Below, piece by piece: positions 43,402 to 51,995 of a stretch of 64,000 nt of DNA. This stretch comes from Methanomassiliicoccaceae archaeon UBA71. GTDB lineage: Archaea > Thermoplasmatota > Thermoplasmata > Methanomassiliicoccales > Methanomethylophilaceae. The notes beneath the pieces were generated by a model. That model was not told the origin of the DNA. It saw nothing but the letters and a program-made list of their open reading frames with translations, and made no database searches. Position numbers and translations under genes: made by a program. The stretch covers positions 1 to 64,000 of the forward strand of contig DARO01000012.1 in the NCBI GenBank assembly GCA_002504405.1. Direction: 5' to 3'. The first letter of the stretch is position 1, and the number at the start of each line of letters is the position of its first letter.

Positions 43402-43812
43402 ATGGAAAAAGCGACTGCTGTCGAGACCTGCTTGGGTGTTTTGAAGGGACGGGACTGCATCTATCTGGATCTGGTGAAACAGGATGATCTGAACAATCTG
43501 ACCTTTACGGGGGACATCAATGGCCATCTGATCTCCAAGCACAGGGACGAAAAAGACTGGATTCCCTACACACTCACCTTCCGGCAGGTGCTGGCCCATT
43601 TCGCCTGTGAATTGGACATCTATGAGAATCTTGCTGGGACCGAGCATCCGGATGGTAGCTCCTTCGATTTGATCGAGGACAGCACCTGGCTGGTGTCTCT
43701 GTCGGTGCGGGAGGACTTTGACAAAGGCATCTATCGGCACTACCGGCTGTTCACATACGATGATGTCTACAACGTCATTGCGGTTTCCTATGAGTTTGCA
43801 GCAGAGTTGTGA
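43402..43812 (+). CDS. Immunity-array protein, unknown
   Basis: 136 residues, acidic, alpha/beta pattern (YTLTFRQVLAHFACELDIYENL; YRHYRLFTYDDVYNVIAVSYEF). AAAGAGGGCC precedes ATG 43402. No family recognised. The gene is in line with its neighbours (16 nt before, 31 nt after). Confidence 0.5.
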   Translation: MEKATAVETCLGVLKGRDCIYLDLVKQDDLNNLTFTGDINGHLISKHRDEKDWIPYTLTFRQVLAHFACELDIYENLAGTEHPDGSSFDLIEDSTWLVSLSVREDFDKGIYRHYRLFTYDDVYNVIAVSYEFAAEL

Positions 43813-43843
43813 ACGCCTGAATAGATTAACGGAGATGACAACC

Positions 43844-44398
43844 ATGATCAAAGAACGCATCCCCATATCCGGCGATCTCAAGAGCAAGGTCAGGCAGTTG
43901 ATGGAATACGCTGGATGGCAGGAAGGGCGGAATGTGGACATCTCCATCGCGGAGAAGTATTACGCCGTTCATGGCGTCCCGATGATGAAGACCACCCAGC
44001 GGTTTTATCGCAAGTATTTCGGCCTGTGCTGTGAGTGGTATCTGGAACAGAAAAAACTGAACTGGGCGGCCGACTTCCAGTTCGCCTTGTTCCCTTATCT
44101 CGTCAACGGAATCAAGGACCATCTGGAAGAAGCTTATTTTCGGGATATGTCCGGCTGTGAACTGGCAGAGATCGAACAGGCTGCCGGTGAGAAATGCCAG
44201 CCCATCGGTCATATCGGCTACTACTACCCGGCAGAGGTCTGGATTTCCGAGTACGGGAAACTGTATGCGAAATATGAGTACCAGGATGAGATCGAGTGCT
44301 TTCCAGATGTGTTTGCCCTGATTGAACGGGAACTGAGGCAGTGCAAATTCGATTCCGCTGCCATGAAAACGGTTGAGGCACTGGATGGGAAGCTATGA
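43844..44398 (+). CDS. SUKH-3-like immunity protein
   Basis: 184 residues from ATG 43844 (GGAG at 43831). The pattern QLMEYAGWQEGRNVDIS, then TTQRFYRKYFGLC, a middle strand region, CQPIGHIGYYYPAEVWISEYGKLYAKY and a final helix is that of SUKH-3 domains, well-known immunity proteins against polymorphic nuclease toxins. The toxin it would bind is not in the window. The stop overlaps the next gene by ATGA. Confidence 0.75.
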   Translation: MIKERIPISGDLKSKVRQLMEYAGWQEGRNVDISIAEKYYAVHGVPMMKTTQRFYRKYFGLCCEWYLEQKKLNWAADFQFALFPYLVNGIKDHLEEAYFRDMSGCELAEIEQAAGEKCQPIGHIGYYYPAEVWISEYGKLYAKYEYQDEIECFPDVFALIERELRQCKFDSAAMKTVEALDGKL

Positions 44399-45396
44399 AA
44401 CATGACTTTACTATTTGGCGCAATCAAATATTGCAGAATCCGCGGGACATTACACCGCTGAAATTCGGGATGTCGCAGGATGAGGTCATAGAAATCTTCG
44501 GGGATCCAGATACCGTTTCCACCATGAGAAGTGACGGGAAACCCTTGATCCTCAAATATCATGACATTGAACTGCAATTCGATAGAAAGGCCCCTCATGG
44601 GCTCTACTTAGTTTACAGCGACGACGAAATCGAGCTGAGCATAACAGATCATCACAAAGAACTGCTGCAGCCGATCACAAACATAGAGCCGGTGGACAAC
44701 GAATTTTTCCTTCGGGATGGAGCCGTTTATTTCTCTGGCCTATATGAAAACGGCTTGTTGAAGGGTGTTTCGCCCAAAGACTTCTGCTGCTGGCATTACT
44801 GGGGCAAATCCTCTACGGCCTGCTTTCTCGGTGGGATTCGCCTGCGTGGAGCAGACCCAGCATCGTTTCGGGTGTTAAACTATGCCTACGCGATGGACAA
44901 AGCAGCCGTCTACACCACCAGCGGGAGAATCCCTGATGTAGAGCTGGCAACCTTCCAGGTGTTGGACAACGGCCAGAACGATTCAGGCGCGCCCCAAGGA
45001 TATGCAAAGGACAGCCGGCAGGTCTACTTCCACAACGGAGACGGCAAGGTGAAGATCATCAAAGGCGCGGAAGTTTCCTCTTTCTGCTCATTGGGTGATA
45101 CCTATTTTGCCAGGGATGAGAAACGGATCTATGCTTATGGTAAGCAGCTTCCCAAGGCGGATCTGCCCTCATGGGAATTGCTCAGTCACTGGTATTCCCG
45201 CGATGCCAGGCGGGTATACTACCTCAACCGGGAGATCAAGGGGGCGGATCGGGACAGTTTTACAGTATGCACCCTGCTGGACGCACCACCGCTTGCCGAT
45301 CATCTGGCCCGTGACAAGGAACATTTTTACCAAAACGATGAGATGATTGAAGAACCGCTGTGGCGGGAAAGGCTTCAAGCAATACAGGAAAAATGA
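44395..45396 (+). CDS. DKNYY-repeat protein
   Basis: 333 residues. Repeats of the DKNYY type (AYAMDKAAVYTTSG, YAKDSRQVYFHNG, YFARDEKRIYAYGK, WYSRDARRVYYLNRE, LARDKEHFYQND) follow an N-terminal ~75-residue domain with FGMSQDEVIEIFGDPDTV, a SmpA/BamE-like pattern. DKNYY proteins occur in bacterial immunity-type clusters. No signal peptide, so likely cytoplasmic. Confidence 0.75.
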   Translation: MKHDFTIWRNQILQNPRDITPLKFGMSQDEVIEIFGDPDTVSTMRSDGKPLILKYHDIELQFDRKAPHGLYLVYSDDEIELSITDHHKELLQPITNIEPVDNEFFLRDGAVYFSGLYENGLLKGVSPKDFCCWHYWGKSSTACFLGGIRLRGADPASFRVLNYAYAMDKAAVYTTSGRIPDVELATFQVLDNGQNDSGAPQGYAKDSRQVYFHNGDGKVKIIKGAEVSSFCSLGDTYFARDEKRIYAYGKQLPKADLPSWELLSHWYSRDARRVYYLNREIKGADRDSFTVCTLLDAPPLADHLARDKEHFYQNDEMIEEPLWRERLQAIQEK

Positions 45397-45410
45397 AAGG
45401 AGCAATCCCC

Positions 45411-45737
45411 ATGAAAGCATTTGACCCCGATTACAAACTTTTGGACGAGATGTATCAGGACGAATACTATCCCGCCTTTCTGGTGGACAAGGTCAAGGAC
45501 GAGCTCCGGAAGGTCATCGACCTGCTGGAGGGCGGTGAGACCGACATCGAAGTGATACAGGAGACTCTGGATGACGCAGTCTGCGGCATCAACGACCTCC
45601 AGCAGGAATTCGACGAGAACGACAGCGAGATCGAGACGGTGGCACGGGATTGCATCGGCGTCACCGTGGCCTACATACTGGCGTGGTTCGACATCCCCAT
45701 CGACACCGAGGAGGCCATCCGGGAAAGGGAATGGTGA
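45411..45737 (+). CDS. DUF5713 family protein
   Basis: 108 residues from ATG 45411, behind AAAGGAG. It matches DUF5713: LLDEMYQDEYYPAFLVDKVKDEL at the start, then INDLQQEFDENDSEIETVARDCI. A small helical protein of unknown function often found among immunity genes. Only 5 nt separate it from the next start. Confidence 0.7.
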   Translation: MKAFDPDYKLLDEMYQDEYYPAFLVDKVKDELRKVIDLLEGGETDIEVIQETLDDAVCGINDLQQEFDENDSEIETVARDCIGVTVAYILAWFDIPIDTEEAIREREW

Positions 45738-45742
45738 AGACT

Positions 45743-46156
45743 ATGTCCATCGAGAAGATGTTTGGCGAACTGGACAAGATCGACATTCTGGCAGAAACCA
45801 AAACAGGCGAAGTGGTGATGGTTTTGGTCTGCAACGGCTTCATCGACGGCTCCCCGGAGACGCAGAAGGCCCTGCTGGACAAGATGGAGGGTTACCTGAA
45901 CCACACCCAGAGCGAGGAATTCCAGAAGGAATACGGGGGCTGGCCCGTGATCCTGCGTGTGTCCCTCGGCCGGAAGCCGGATGAGCGCATCCTGGCCCTG
46001 CTCGGCAAGTGTCCTGCGTGGGCTGACGATTACGGTGTGAAGATGGAAATCGAAATCGGAGGAAGACAGGTCCGCATTGCGGAGAGCCGAGCACGGGATC
46101 GATGGTCGATGCAGAATTATGATTCAAAGAGGAGAGTGAGAGAGGATGACGGATGA
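45743..46156 (+). CDS. DUF6572-like small protein
   Basis: 137 residues from ATG 45743; ATG 45731, overlapping the previous stop, is an alternative. IDILAETKTGEVVMVLVCNG, LLDKMEGYLNHTQSEEFQ and PVILRVSLGRKPDERIL follow the DUF6572 pattern. The last ~30 residues (after EIEIGGRQ) look like read-on sequence outside the domain. Overlaps the next gene by 11 nt. Confidence 0.5.
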   Translation: MSIEKMFGELDKIDILAETKTGEVVMVLVCNGFIDGSPETQKALLDKMEGYLNHTQSEEFQKEYGGWPVILRVSLGRKPDERILALLGKCPAWADDYGVKMEIEIGGRQVRIAESRARDRWSMQNYDSKRRVREDDG

Positions 46157-46868
46157 ATGGATGAGGAAATACGAAGACATGAAAGACAAGCTCGCAAGCT
46201 GGATAGACCTGGACACATACTTCACAGAAAAGAAGATCGGGGACACCGATGTTGACACGATGGACATAGGTGCCGTCAGTTTTCCGACAGGAAGGATACT
46301 GGCATGCGACCCGCTGATCGAACTCGAGGACAGGCCGCCTTTCATGCAGACCGTGTCGCCTGGAACCTACCCGGTGACGATCTGCGTGATGCCGAGCGAG
46401 AGGTACGGCGACCGCTACGCCTGTGTGAAGGTGACGGTCTCGGATGCCAAACCTGTGCGTTACGATCTGGCGATGGTCGGCGATGAGGAGCTGGACGAGG
46501 AGCTGGCGGACGGAGACTACTTCGGATTCGTCGTCGACGCCGGGATGGGATGCATCGCGGATATCGAGACCCAAAGAGTATTCAAAGAATACTGGGCGAA
46601 GCGCCTCGAGGAGGATGAGGACATCGACCCGTACAACGACCTGTTCTGCGACCTGCTCGAGGAGAGCTACAACGAGAATCCCCGCTATCAGAGAGAAGGG
46701 GGCGATTGGGTGAATTGGACGGTCCCCGGGACGGATCTGAGCATCCCCATATTCGCTTCGGGATGGGGCGACGGGATCTACCCATGCTACATCGGATACG
46801 ATTCCGACGGCAACGTCAGCGGGGTGTACATTCTGTTCATCGAAATCGAGGACGATTCTAAGGAGTGA
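46146..46868 (+). CDS. DUF4241 family protein
   Basis: 240 residues. Matches DUF4241: FPTGRILACDPLIELEDRPPF, then the central DYFGFVVDAGMGCIADIET and the end IFASGWGDGIYPCYIGYDSDGNVSGVYILFIE. This family is frequent in Actinobacteria and Firmicutes near toxin-immunity genes; the function is unknown. The DNA is more host-like in codon use than the genes just before it. Confidence 0.8.
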   Translation: MTDEWMRKYEDMKDKLASWIDLDTYFTEKKIGDTDVDTMDIGAVSFPTGRILACDPLIELEDRPPFMQTVSPGTYPVTICVMPSERYGDRYACVKVTVSDAKPVRYDLAMVGDEELDEELADGDYFGFVVDAGMGCIADIETQRVFKEYWAKRLEEDEDIDPYNDLFCDLLEESYNENPRYQREGGDWVNWTVPGTDLSIPIFASGWGDGIYPCYIGYDSDGNVSGVYILFIEIEDDSKE

Positions 46869-47087
46869 CCCCGTTTGGGATCCACAGCATCTGATAGATC
46901 TGGATGCGGAGGTGGGAACAACATCAGGATGTTCAATCGCCCCGTTTGTCAATCCTTGTTGTCGGATGCATCGGGAACCTCATCAAAGAAAACGAAACGA
47001 AGCTGCACAAGACTACGGCCAGAGTAGGATAGAGGTCCCATGCGTGGGTTTTCAGAGGATTTTGGAAAGAAATGAGGAGAACTGGCG
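46869..47087. other. Spacer inside the immunity array
   Basis: 219 nt with short open frames but no gene I can support. It ends with GAGGAG (47074-47079), the ribosome binding site of the next gene. This is the longest break in the small-gene part of the array and may hold a degraded gene or an internal promoter. Confidence 0.3.
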
Positions 47088-48080
47088 ATGATTGAGAATC
47101 TGTTCCGCCCGCAATTCGATAGGTTGGAGTCGTCAGATAAGCTTTGGTTGATGCGGACTCTGGCAGCTCGTCACGGTCTGACATTCAGGGAGATATGCGA
47201 GTTCTCCCGCTGGGGGCAGAGTTGCACAACAGGCGTATTCGAGAAATGCGGCAGGGAGTTCGTCTTCGTTCCCGGAGATACAATCACCCTCGGCTGGGAA
47301 AGGTTCGCCGTTGGCATGGATCAAGAGAGCACAGCGGAACTGGATGAGGTGTTCAGCGAATGGGGGATCGACTGCACTCCTGAGGAGTTCATCGGTGAAA
47401 GCATGGCTCCGGTGCGCCAGGTGACCGTTGGTCCGATGTTCGTGGGCAGGAGACTGGAGGAGATCGGTTGGGAGAGCGCATCCATGGATGATCCCCGCAT
47501 CACCGCCCATCCGGAATGGCTCGAAAGCCTGCAGAGATGGGCAGACAAAGGCGGTCAGAGTCTCGAGATAAGCCAAACCGTCCGCTTCGAACGCGATGGC
47601 GGCGGCTGGCATGCATGGCTGTGCCATCCTACGACCTACCAGAAGTTTCGGCTGTCCCTGTTGTGGGAGGTGATGGCCACGCTACCTACACCAGATGAGT
47701 GGGCCTATCTCTGCGGTGGCGGATGCCGCACCCTGTTCCCCTGGGGCGATGGATTGGATTACTCCATGCATCTGCACCATTTCGAAAGCGAGGGGGATCG
47801 GGGCAAACCATACGATATGGAGCAGGCCAACTTCTTCGGTCTGTCCATTGCATACGATCCCTATAAATGTGAACTGGTAGAGGGGAAGACATTGACCACC
47901 TGCGGCGGCGATGGGGGTCGTAACATCTGTGGCGGCATGGGGCTCCTTGTCGGATATCTGCCCTGTTCCCCTCACTGCAGGCCGGAAGTTCGGGATGATG
48001 ATGTGATCAACAACGATTTCGACTTCTTCCGTCCTGTTATCCGGGTACAGACATCCGGATGGAGAACGGTATCGCCTTGA
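47088..48080 (+). CDS. FGE/sulfatase-modifying-factor-like protein of the immunity array
   Basis: 330 residues. The C-terminal half has LPTPDEWAYLCGGGCRTLFPWGDGLD and a Gly/Cys-rich NICGGMGLL segment, the layout of the formylglycine-generating (SUMF1-type) fold. The catalytic Cys pair of true FGE is not evident, so enzymatic sulfatase maturation is unlikely. The N-terminal half (REICEFSRWGQSCTTGVF, REFVFVPGDTITLGW) repeats the beta pattern. It resembles a group found in gut Firmicutes next to other orphan immunity genes. Confidence 0.6.
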   Translation: MIENLFRPQFDRLESSDKLWLMRTLAARHGLTFREICEFSRWGQSCTTGVFEKCGREFVFVPGDTITLGWERFAVGMDQESTAELDEVFSEWGIDCTPEEFIGESMAPVRQVTVGPMFVGRRLEEIGWESASMDDPRITAHPEWLESLQRWADKGGQSLEISQTVRFERDGGGWHAWLCHPTTYQKFRLSLLWEVMATLPTPDEWAYLCGGGCRTLFPWGDGLDYSMHLHHFESEGDRGKPYDMEQANFFGLSIAYDPYKCELVEGKTLTTCGGDGGRNICGGMGLLVGYLPCSPHCRPEVRDDDVINNDFDFFRPVIRVQTSGWRTVSP

Positions 48081-48103
48081 GCGCAGGAGTAGGGAGAGAA
48101 GCT

Positions 48104-48421
48104 ATGGAATGGCCGAAACGGGCGCAGACAGCGGATCGGGAGAACGGTGTCCTGACCTTGGACGGAGAAAAGCAGTTCGAAGTCCCAGAGCTGACCGCAG
48201 AGATCATGGAACGGTTGGCCGCTTACACCCCGGTGGGCTTCCATATGAAAGGCTATCCGGTGACCAATGAGCTGCTTGCCCCCTTTGCCGGGCATAAAAG
48301 CATGGCCAACTTCGGCGTGGAGGACGATGCGCTCACAAACGCCTGTTTCCCCGTTTTTCCGCCTGTTCCTCGGAAAAAAGGCGTTCTCTATGGCGGGGTA
48401 CTTGGTGAAAGCGAGGAATGA
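48104..48421 (+). CDS. Immunity-array protein, probably truncated
   Basis: 105 residues from ATG 48104. The sequence FEVPELTAEIMERLAAYTPVGFHMKG and the following NELLAPFAGHKSMANFGVEDDALT read like the first leucine-rich-type repeats of a longer protein. The last 25 residues (PVPRKKGVLYGGVLGESEE) do not continue the pattern. A frameshift or truncation near 48360-48375 is likely. The next start follows after 2 nt. Confidence 0.45.
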   Translation: MEWPKRAQTADRENGVLTLDGEKQFEVPELTAEIMERLAAYTPVGFHMKGYPVTNELLAPFAGHKSMANFGVEDDALTNACFPVFPPVPRKKGVLYGGVLGESEE

Positions 48422-48423
48422 CA

Positions 48424-49113
48424 ATGGCTGAGATCAATCGTGTCTGGCTCAATGTGGATATGGACACAAATAAAATCACACTGTTCGACCGTCCCCGTGT
48501 ATCCATCCATGTGGATGAGTACATTTGGAGTTTGATTGAAGAAAATATCGTGAAGCCCCATAAGCTCATGCGCAGCGAAAAGCATCAGTATCTGCTGAAA
48601 ATTACGTTTAACCAATTTGATCCGGTGAGGCACCTATATTATCCGCTTTCCCCGTACAACGGACCGCTTCGGGAAGGCGTCAAGCCGGACAGTGCAAACG
48701 GATGGTATCCACGTGAGGACTTTGCGGATGCTGAGGATCGCGCTATCTGGTTCTCTCCCGATAAAATCTGGACAAACTGCGGCAAGAAGGTTCTGGATGT
48801 GAATGTTGATGCCGTCAATGTAAGCGAGAACATCACCCCCAGAGAATACGCAGACTTGCTGTTCGATGGGATTGGGGCAGCATTGGTGTTTAACTTCAAA
48901 AGGCTCAAGCGCGAGGAATTTGATGGGCTGAAAACCAGGATCGACTGGAGAATGGTAGAAAGCTTCCCCTTCCCCGCGCCCTTTGAGGAGCAGCAGTACA
49001 TTGGGGACGAGGGCAATATTCATGTGTATTCCTGGGATGGACGGCAAGAAACGAACCTTGTAGGCCCTTGTTCTGTGCGGGATTTGTATCTGGACCATTT
49101 CGGAAAATCGTGA
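48424..49113 (+). CDS. Immunity-array protein, unknown
   Basis: 229 residues from ATG 48424. An alpha/beta protein with no membrane part (VWLNVDMDTNKITLFDRP, IWFSPDKIWTNCGKKVLDVNVD, YADLLFDGIGAALVFNFKR). I recognise no family. The DNA is AT-richer than the host average and uses AAA/GAA/ATT freely, like the other putative Firmicutes imports. Confidence 0.55.
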   Translation: MAEINRVWLNVDMDTNKITLFDRPRVSIHVDEYIWSLIEENIVKPHKLMRSEKHQYLLKITFNQFDPVRHLYYPLSPYNGPLREGVKPDSANGWYPREDFADAEDRAIWFSPDKIWTNCGKKVLDVNVDAVNVSENITPREYADLLFDGIGAALVFNFKRLKREEFDGLKTRIDWRMVESFPFPAPFEEQQYIGDEGNIHVYSWDGRQETNLVGPCSVRDLYLDHFGKS

Positions 49114-49122
49114 GGAGAGCAC

Positions 49123-49302
49123 ATGGCAAGGGGCATCCGTGATTGCCTACTGGAACAGATCACGAAGAACAAGCTCTACATCTACACCAGAGAGAAAAAC
49201 ACCGGCTTTGACCGTCGCTTCCTCATGAAGCGTGTGGGCGAGAGCTGGAGGATCTACGCGGTGCAGGAGCGGCTGGACGGCTGGACACGCACTGGATTGT
49301 GA
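49123..49302 (+). CDS. Very small immunity-array protein or remnant
   Basis: 59 residues, basic, from ATG 49123 (GAGGAG at 49111-49116). The strand pattern KLYIYTREKNTGFDRRFLMKR followed by SWRIYAVQERLDGW could be a complete small beta protein or the end of a larger one. The next gene follows after 8 nt. Confidence 0.4.
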   Translation: MARGIRDCLLEQITKNKLYIYTREKNTGFDRRFLMKRVGESWRIYAVQERLDGWTRTGL

Positions 49303-49310
49303 GGTATCGG

Positions 49311-49556
49311 ATGGCTTGGGAATATGAGACCTTCGGACCGGACGGTCAATGCAGTTTGTTCGGTGTGAACATCTTCGACTACGACTGGCAGACCACCGGC
49401 AAGAGGGTAAAGGTCCAAGACCCGATCTATCACCAAGAACATACCTTCGAGATCTGGCAGGCAGAGATTGACGGACGGATCCGCCGCTTCGCCGCAGGGG
49501 AGTTCTCCAACTGCGTATGGGGTTTTTATCTGGAGAAGAACTTAGATGATGCGTGA
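49311..49556 (+). CDS. Small immunity-array protein
   Basis: 81 residues from ATG 49311 with GAGGT at 49301; GTG 49299 would add four residues. A compact beta-rich protein: FGPDGQCSLFGVNIFDYDW, then HTFEIWQAEIDGRIRRFAAGEFSNCVWGF. Unknown function. The end overlaps the start of the next gene. Confidence 0.5.
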   Translation: MAWEYETFGPDGQCSLFGVNIFDYDWQTTGKRVKVQDPIYHQEHTFEIWQAEIDGRIRRFAAGEFSNCVWGFYLEKNLDDA

Positions 49557-51039
49557 ACCCATGAGAGCCAACGCCGGAGACGTCTATACGGTCTACAACA
49601 GACACCTGGGACGCTACACGGCATGTCAGGTGGCGTACATCGCGCCGCCGAATGCGGTGAGCAAGCAGTCCTGGGCGGTCATCCTCCCTCTGGACTGGTC
49701 AGGCGACGCCCCTCTGGAAGCGGAGGAGCTGCCCCGTCTCCGCCCCCTCTACATGGACTTCATGTACTGGACCCGCGAGTTGCATCTATTGCGGGTGCCT
49801 GTGGAGGTCCCGCCCGAGTACACGCTGGTGGGTACGCTTCCGCCCTTCACCGACCAGCCCTGCAACTCCTACGGCGGCTGGGACGACGGCTATGATGTGT
49901 ACCTGCAGATCAGGTGGCAGGGGATCCCGGAGGACCGGCGTCGGAAGTTCAAAGAGGCCATGGAGAGCGAGGAGGAGACCACCGTCGGCGGAAGAACCGT
50001 CAAGGTGTGCAGCCACAGGATCTTCGACGACATACCGTTCGATTCCGCTCTGGAGCTGGAGGCGCTGCCATGCCTGTCCGAGATCGTCTGCGGGAGATGG
50101 CATCCCGACCTCCTGGAGTTCCTACGCGGGAACCCTTTCGTCGACGAACTGACCCTGCTGAACCACGGACAGAGCTCGTTGGACTTCAGGGGGACCGGCA
50201 TCAGGAAGCTTATGCTCGACATGACGGGACTGGAGGAGCTGTGGCTGGGCGAGTGGACCGAGATGCTCCTGTTCCAGAGCGAGGGGATGGAGGACTGCAT
50301 GATACACGCCCCCGGGGACGGGGATCGGCTGACGATCCAGTTCATCGGGGAGTATCGCCCACATCCGGAACTGCCCGGGCTATGGGGGCTCCATGGCATC
50401 AGGCTGAGGGACTACGATCCGACCGGACTGGCTGCTGTCCATCCCCATCTGAAGGAGCTGCGTCTCTGGGGCGCTCCGGGCAACCTGAGAAACCTCTCTG
50501 CCGTGGACGGGTTCCGGGAGCTGACCGACCTATCCACGTACGACCTGTTCGGATTCGGCGCGGAGGACGTCCCGACGCCGGAAAGGATGCCGACTCTTCG
50601 CTGGCTCTGGATGACCAGCCTGCCCGAGGACGCGGCGAAGGCCGCCAAGCGTGTATGGAAGGGCTGGCAGGGGATGGACCTGAGGATCACCAAGCCCCGG
50701 AAGCCCGAGTGGCTTGCCCAGAACCTGGACAACCCCTTCCGCGGATGGGACGGCGCCGAACACATACCCGCGGCATCCGCGAAGAAGGCGGCCAGCCAGT
50801 ACCGCAAGACCCGTTCGACGCTGATGAAGCTGGCTTCGGGATCCGACGGAGACGCACAGGCACAGGCTCTGGAGGCCGTGGAGGAGTACGTCCGCACGTT
50901 CAACCGGATGCGCTTCATAGAGACCGACGAGAGGGACGAGATCTACATGGCGCTATGCGGGATCCTGGATGCGATTCCGGAAGGCGTCCTGGACAGGGAT
51001 TCGCTGATCGACAGGTTCGATGAGATGCGCGACTTCTGA
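49546..51039 (+). CDS. Imm26-like domain fused to leucine-rich repeats
   Basis: 497 residues; start ATG 49546, with ATG 49549 and 49561 also possible. Residues 8-120 (AGDVYTVYNRHLGRYTACQVAYI; later SWAVILPLDWSG) match the opening of Imm26-type immunity domains. A central region then reads as leucine-rich repeats (LDMTGLEELWLGEWTEML, LKELRLWGAPGNLRNLSAV, MPTLRWLWMTSLPED), with a helical C-terminus. Codon use shifts back to host-like after about 50000. Last gene of the plus-strand array. Confidence 0.65.
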   Translation: MMREPMRANAGDVYTVYNRHLGRYTACQVAYIAPPNAVSKQSWAVILPLDWSGDAPLEAEELPRLRPLYMDFMYWTRELHLLRVPVEVPPEYTLVGTLPPFTDQPCNSYGGWDDGYDVYLQIRWQGIPEDRRRKFKEAMESEEETTVGGRTVKVCSHRIFDDIPFDSALELEALPCLSEIVCGRWHPDLLEFLRGNPFVDELTLLNHGQSSLDFRGTGIRKLMLDMTGLEELWLGEWTEMLLFQSEGMEDCMIHAPGDGDRLTIQFIGEYRPHPELPGLWGLHGIRLRDYDPTGLAAVHPHLKELRLWGAPGNLRNLSAVDGFRELTDLSTYDLFGFGAEDVPTPERMPTLRWLWMTSLPEDAAKAAKRVWKGWQGMDLRITKPRKPEWLAQNLDNPFRGWDGAEHIPAASAKKAASQYRKTRSTLMKLASGSDGDAQAQALEAVEEYVRTFNRMRFIETDERDEIYMALCGILDAIPEGVLDRDSLIDRFDEMRDF

Positions 51040-51071
51040 ACGGTCACCATCTTGAAACGGCGTTCTTGACA

Positions 51072-51917
51072 TCATTCCTTCTCATCGGGGATGTCCTCGA
51101 TATCGGGCTCAATCAATGGTTTCATCTCCTTCAAGTACCGGCTCACATTATGTTCATAGTTTGTTTTGCGACTGATGTACTCCTCTGATTCCAGATACCT
51201 TTCGTCGAACTTCAGTTTCGCAATGGGCTCGAAATAATGTCCGTACGCCTCGATGGATGGAGTATAGTCGGAGGATGTGGCACAGGTGACTCTGTTCCTG
51301 TTGACGTGACCATCCTTCCTGATGGTCAACGATACCTCCCTCAAAGACAGTTTCCTGAATCCGCTCTCGAAGAACAGATAATTGCGATGGTTGGGATCGA
51401 CATGGGAACTGTACACGAGGCCGTCCGGAGATTCCGACCTGATGCGATCCATTATCTCCAGTTCCGACTCGGACAGATCTATCGAATTCTCCGATTTGTA
51501 CAGTATTTTGCTGAACCCCAGTTCCATTCCGTTGACGATGTGAAATGCGGACCTGTCGGACATCGTGGGGAAGCTACTTGAGGTGTCATCATATGCCCAG
51601 AACATGAGATGACTGCTGTAATGTTCATGTTTTCTCACCTCAGACCTCGCAACAGATATGTCCTCGGACCAGTAGGATGTCCTCTCGTTCCGGAACAGGA
51701 CGGAGTGCCTGTTTCCGGTCTTGTTATCACGCAGGTTGCCGGAATGCAGTTCGCTTACGGTCTTCCCGTAAAAACCGTCGTTGAAAGTCACGCATCTGAA
51801 GAAATCGAATTCGACCGTGATGTAGATCGGCAGATCCTTGTCCTTGTGACGGAAGATGGGTGAACCCGGCGACTGACCCATGTCATATGCCGGCCGGGGT
51901 ATGTTGAAATCCATCAT
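51072..51917 (-). CDS. RES-domain-like protein (putative NAD-degrading toxin fold), tentative
   Basis: 281 residues. FFRCVTF near the start, then RNERTSYWSEDISVARSEVRKH and SPDGLVYSSHVDPNHRNYLFFESG, follow the order of conserved parts in RES domains (an Arg, a TS/S-x-A-x-x-E segment, and a dGlvY-S...n..lF segment). RES proteins are NAD-consuming toxins of the Xre-RES type. No Xre antitoxin is adjacent. The gene is clearly AT-richer than the array and on the opposite strand, convergent with the LRR gene. The assignment is by pattern only. Confidence 0.45.
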   Translation of the reverse strand: MMDFNIPRPAYDMGQSPGSPIFRHKDKDLPIYITVEFDFFRCVTFNDGFYGKTVSELHSGNLRDNKTGNRHSVLFRNERTSYWSEDISVARSEVRKHEHYSSHLMFWAYDDTSSSFPTMSDRSAFHIVNGMELGFSKILYKSENSIDLSESELEIMDRIRSESPDGLVYSSHVDPNHRNYLFFESGFRKLSLREVSLTIRKDGHVNRNRVTCATSSDYTPSIEAYGHYFEPIAKLKFDERYLESEEYISRKTNYEHNVSRYLKEMKPLIEPDIEDIPDEKE

Positions 51918-51995
51918 GATACTCTGATTGACAGGATTCTCTATAATTAACCTGCTTCACAGGATGCAGTGAAGGACGGTCGACTGCAAGGCCGC

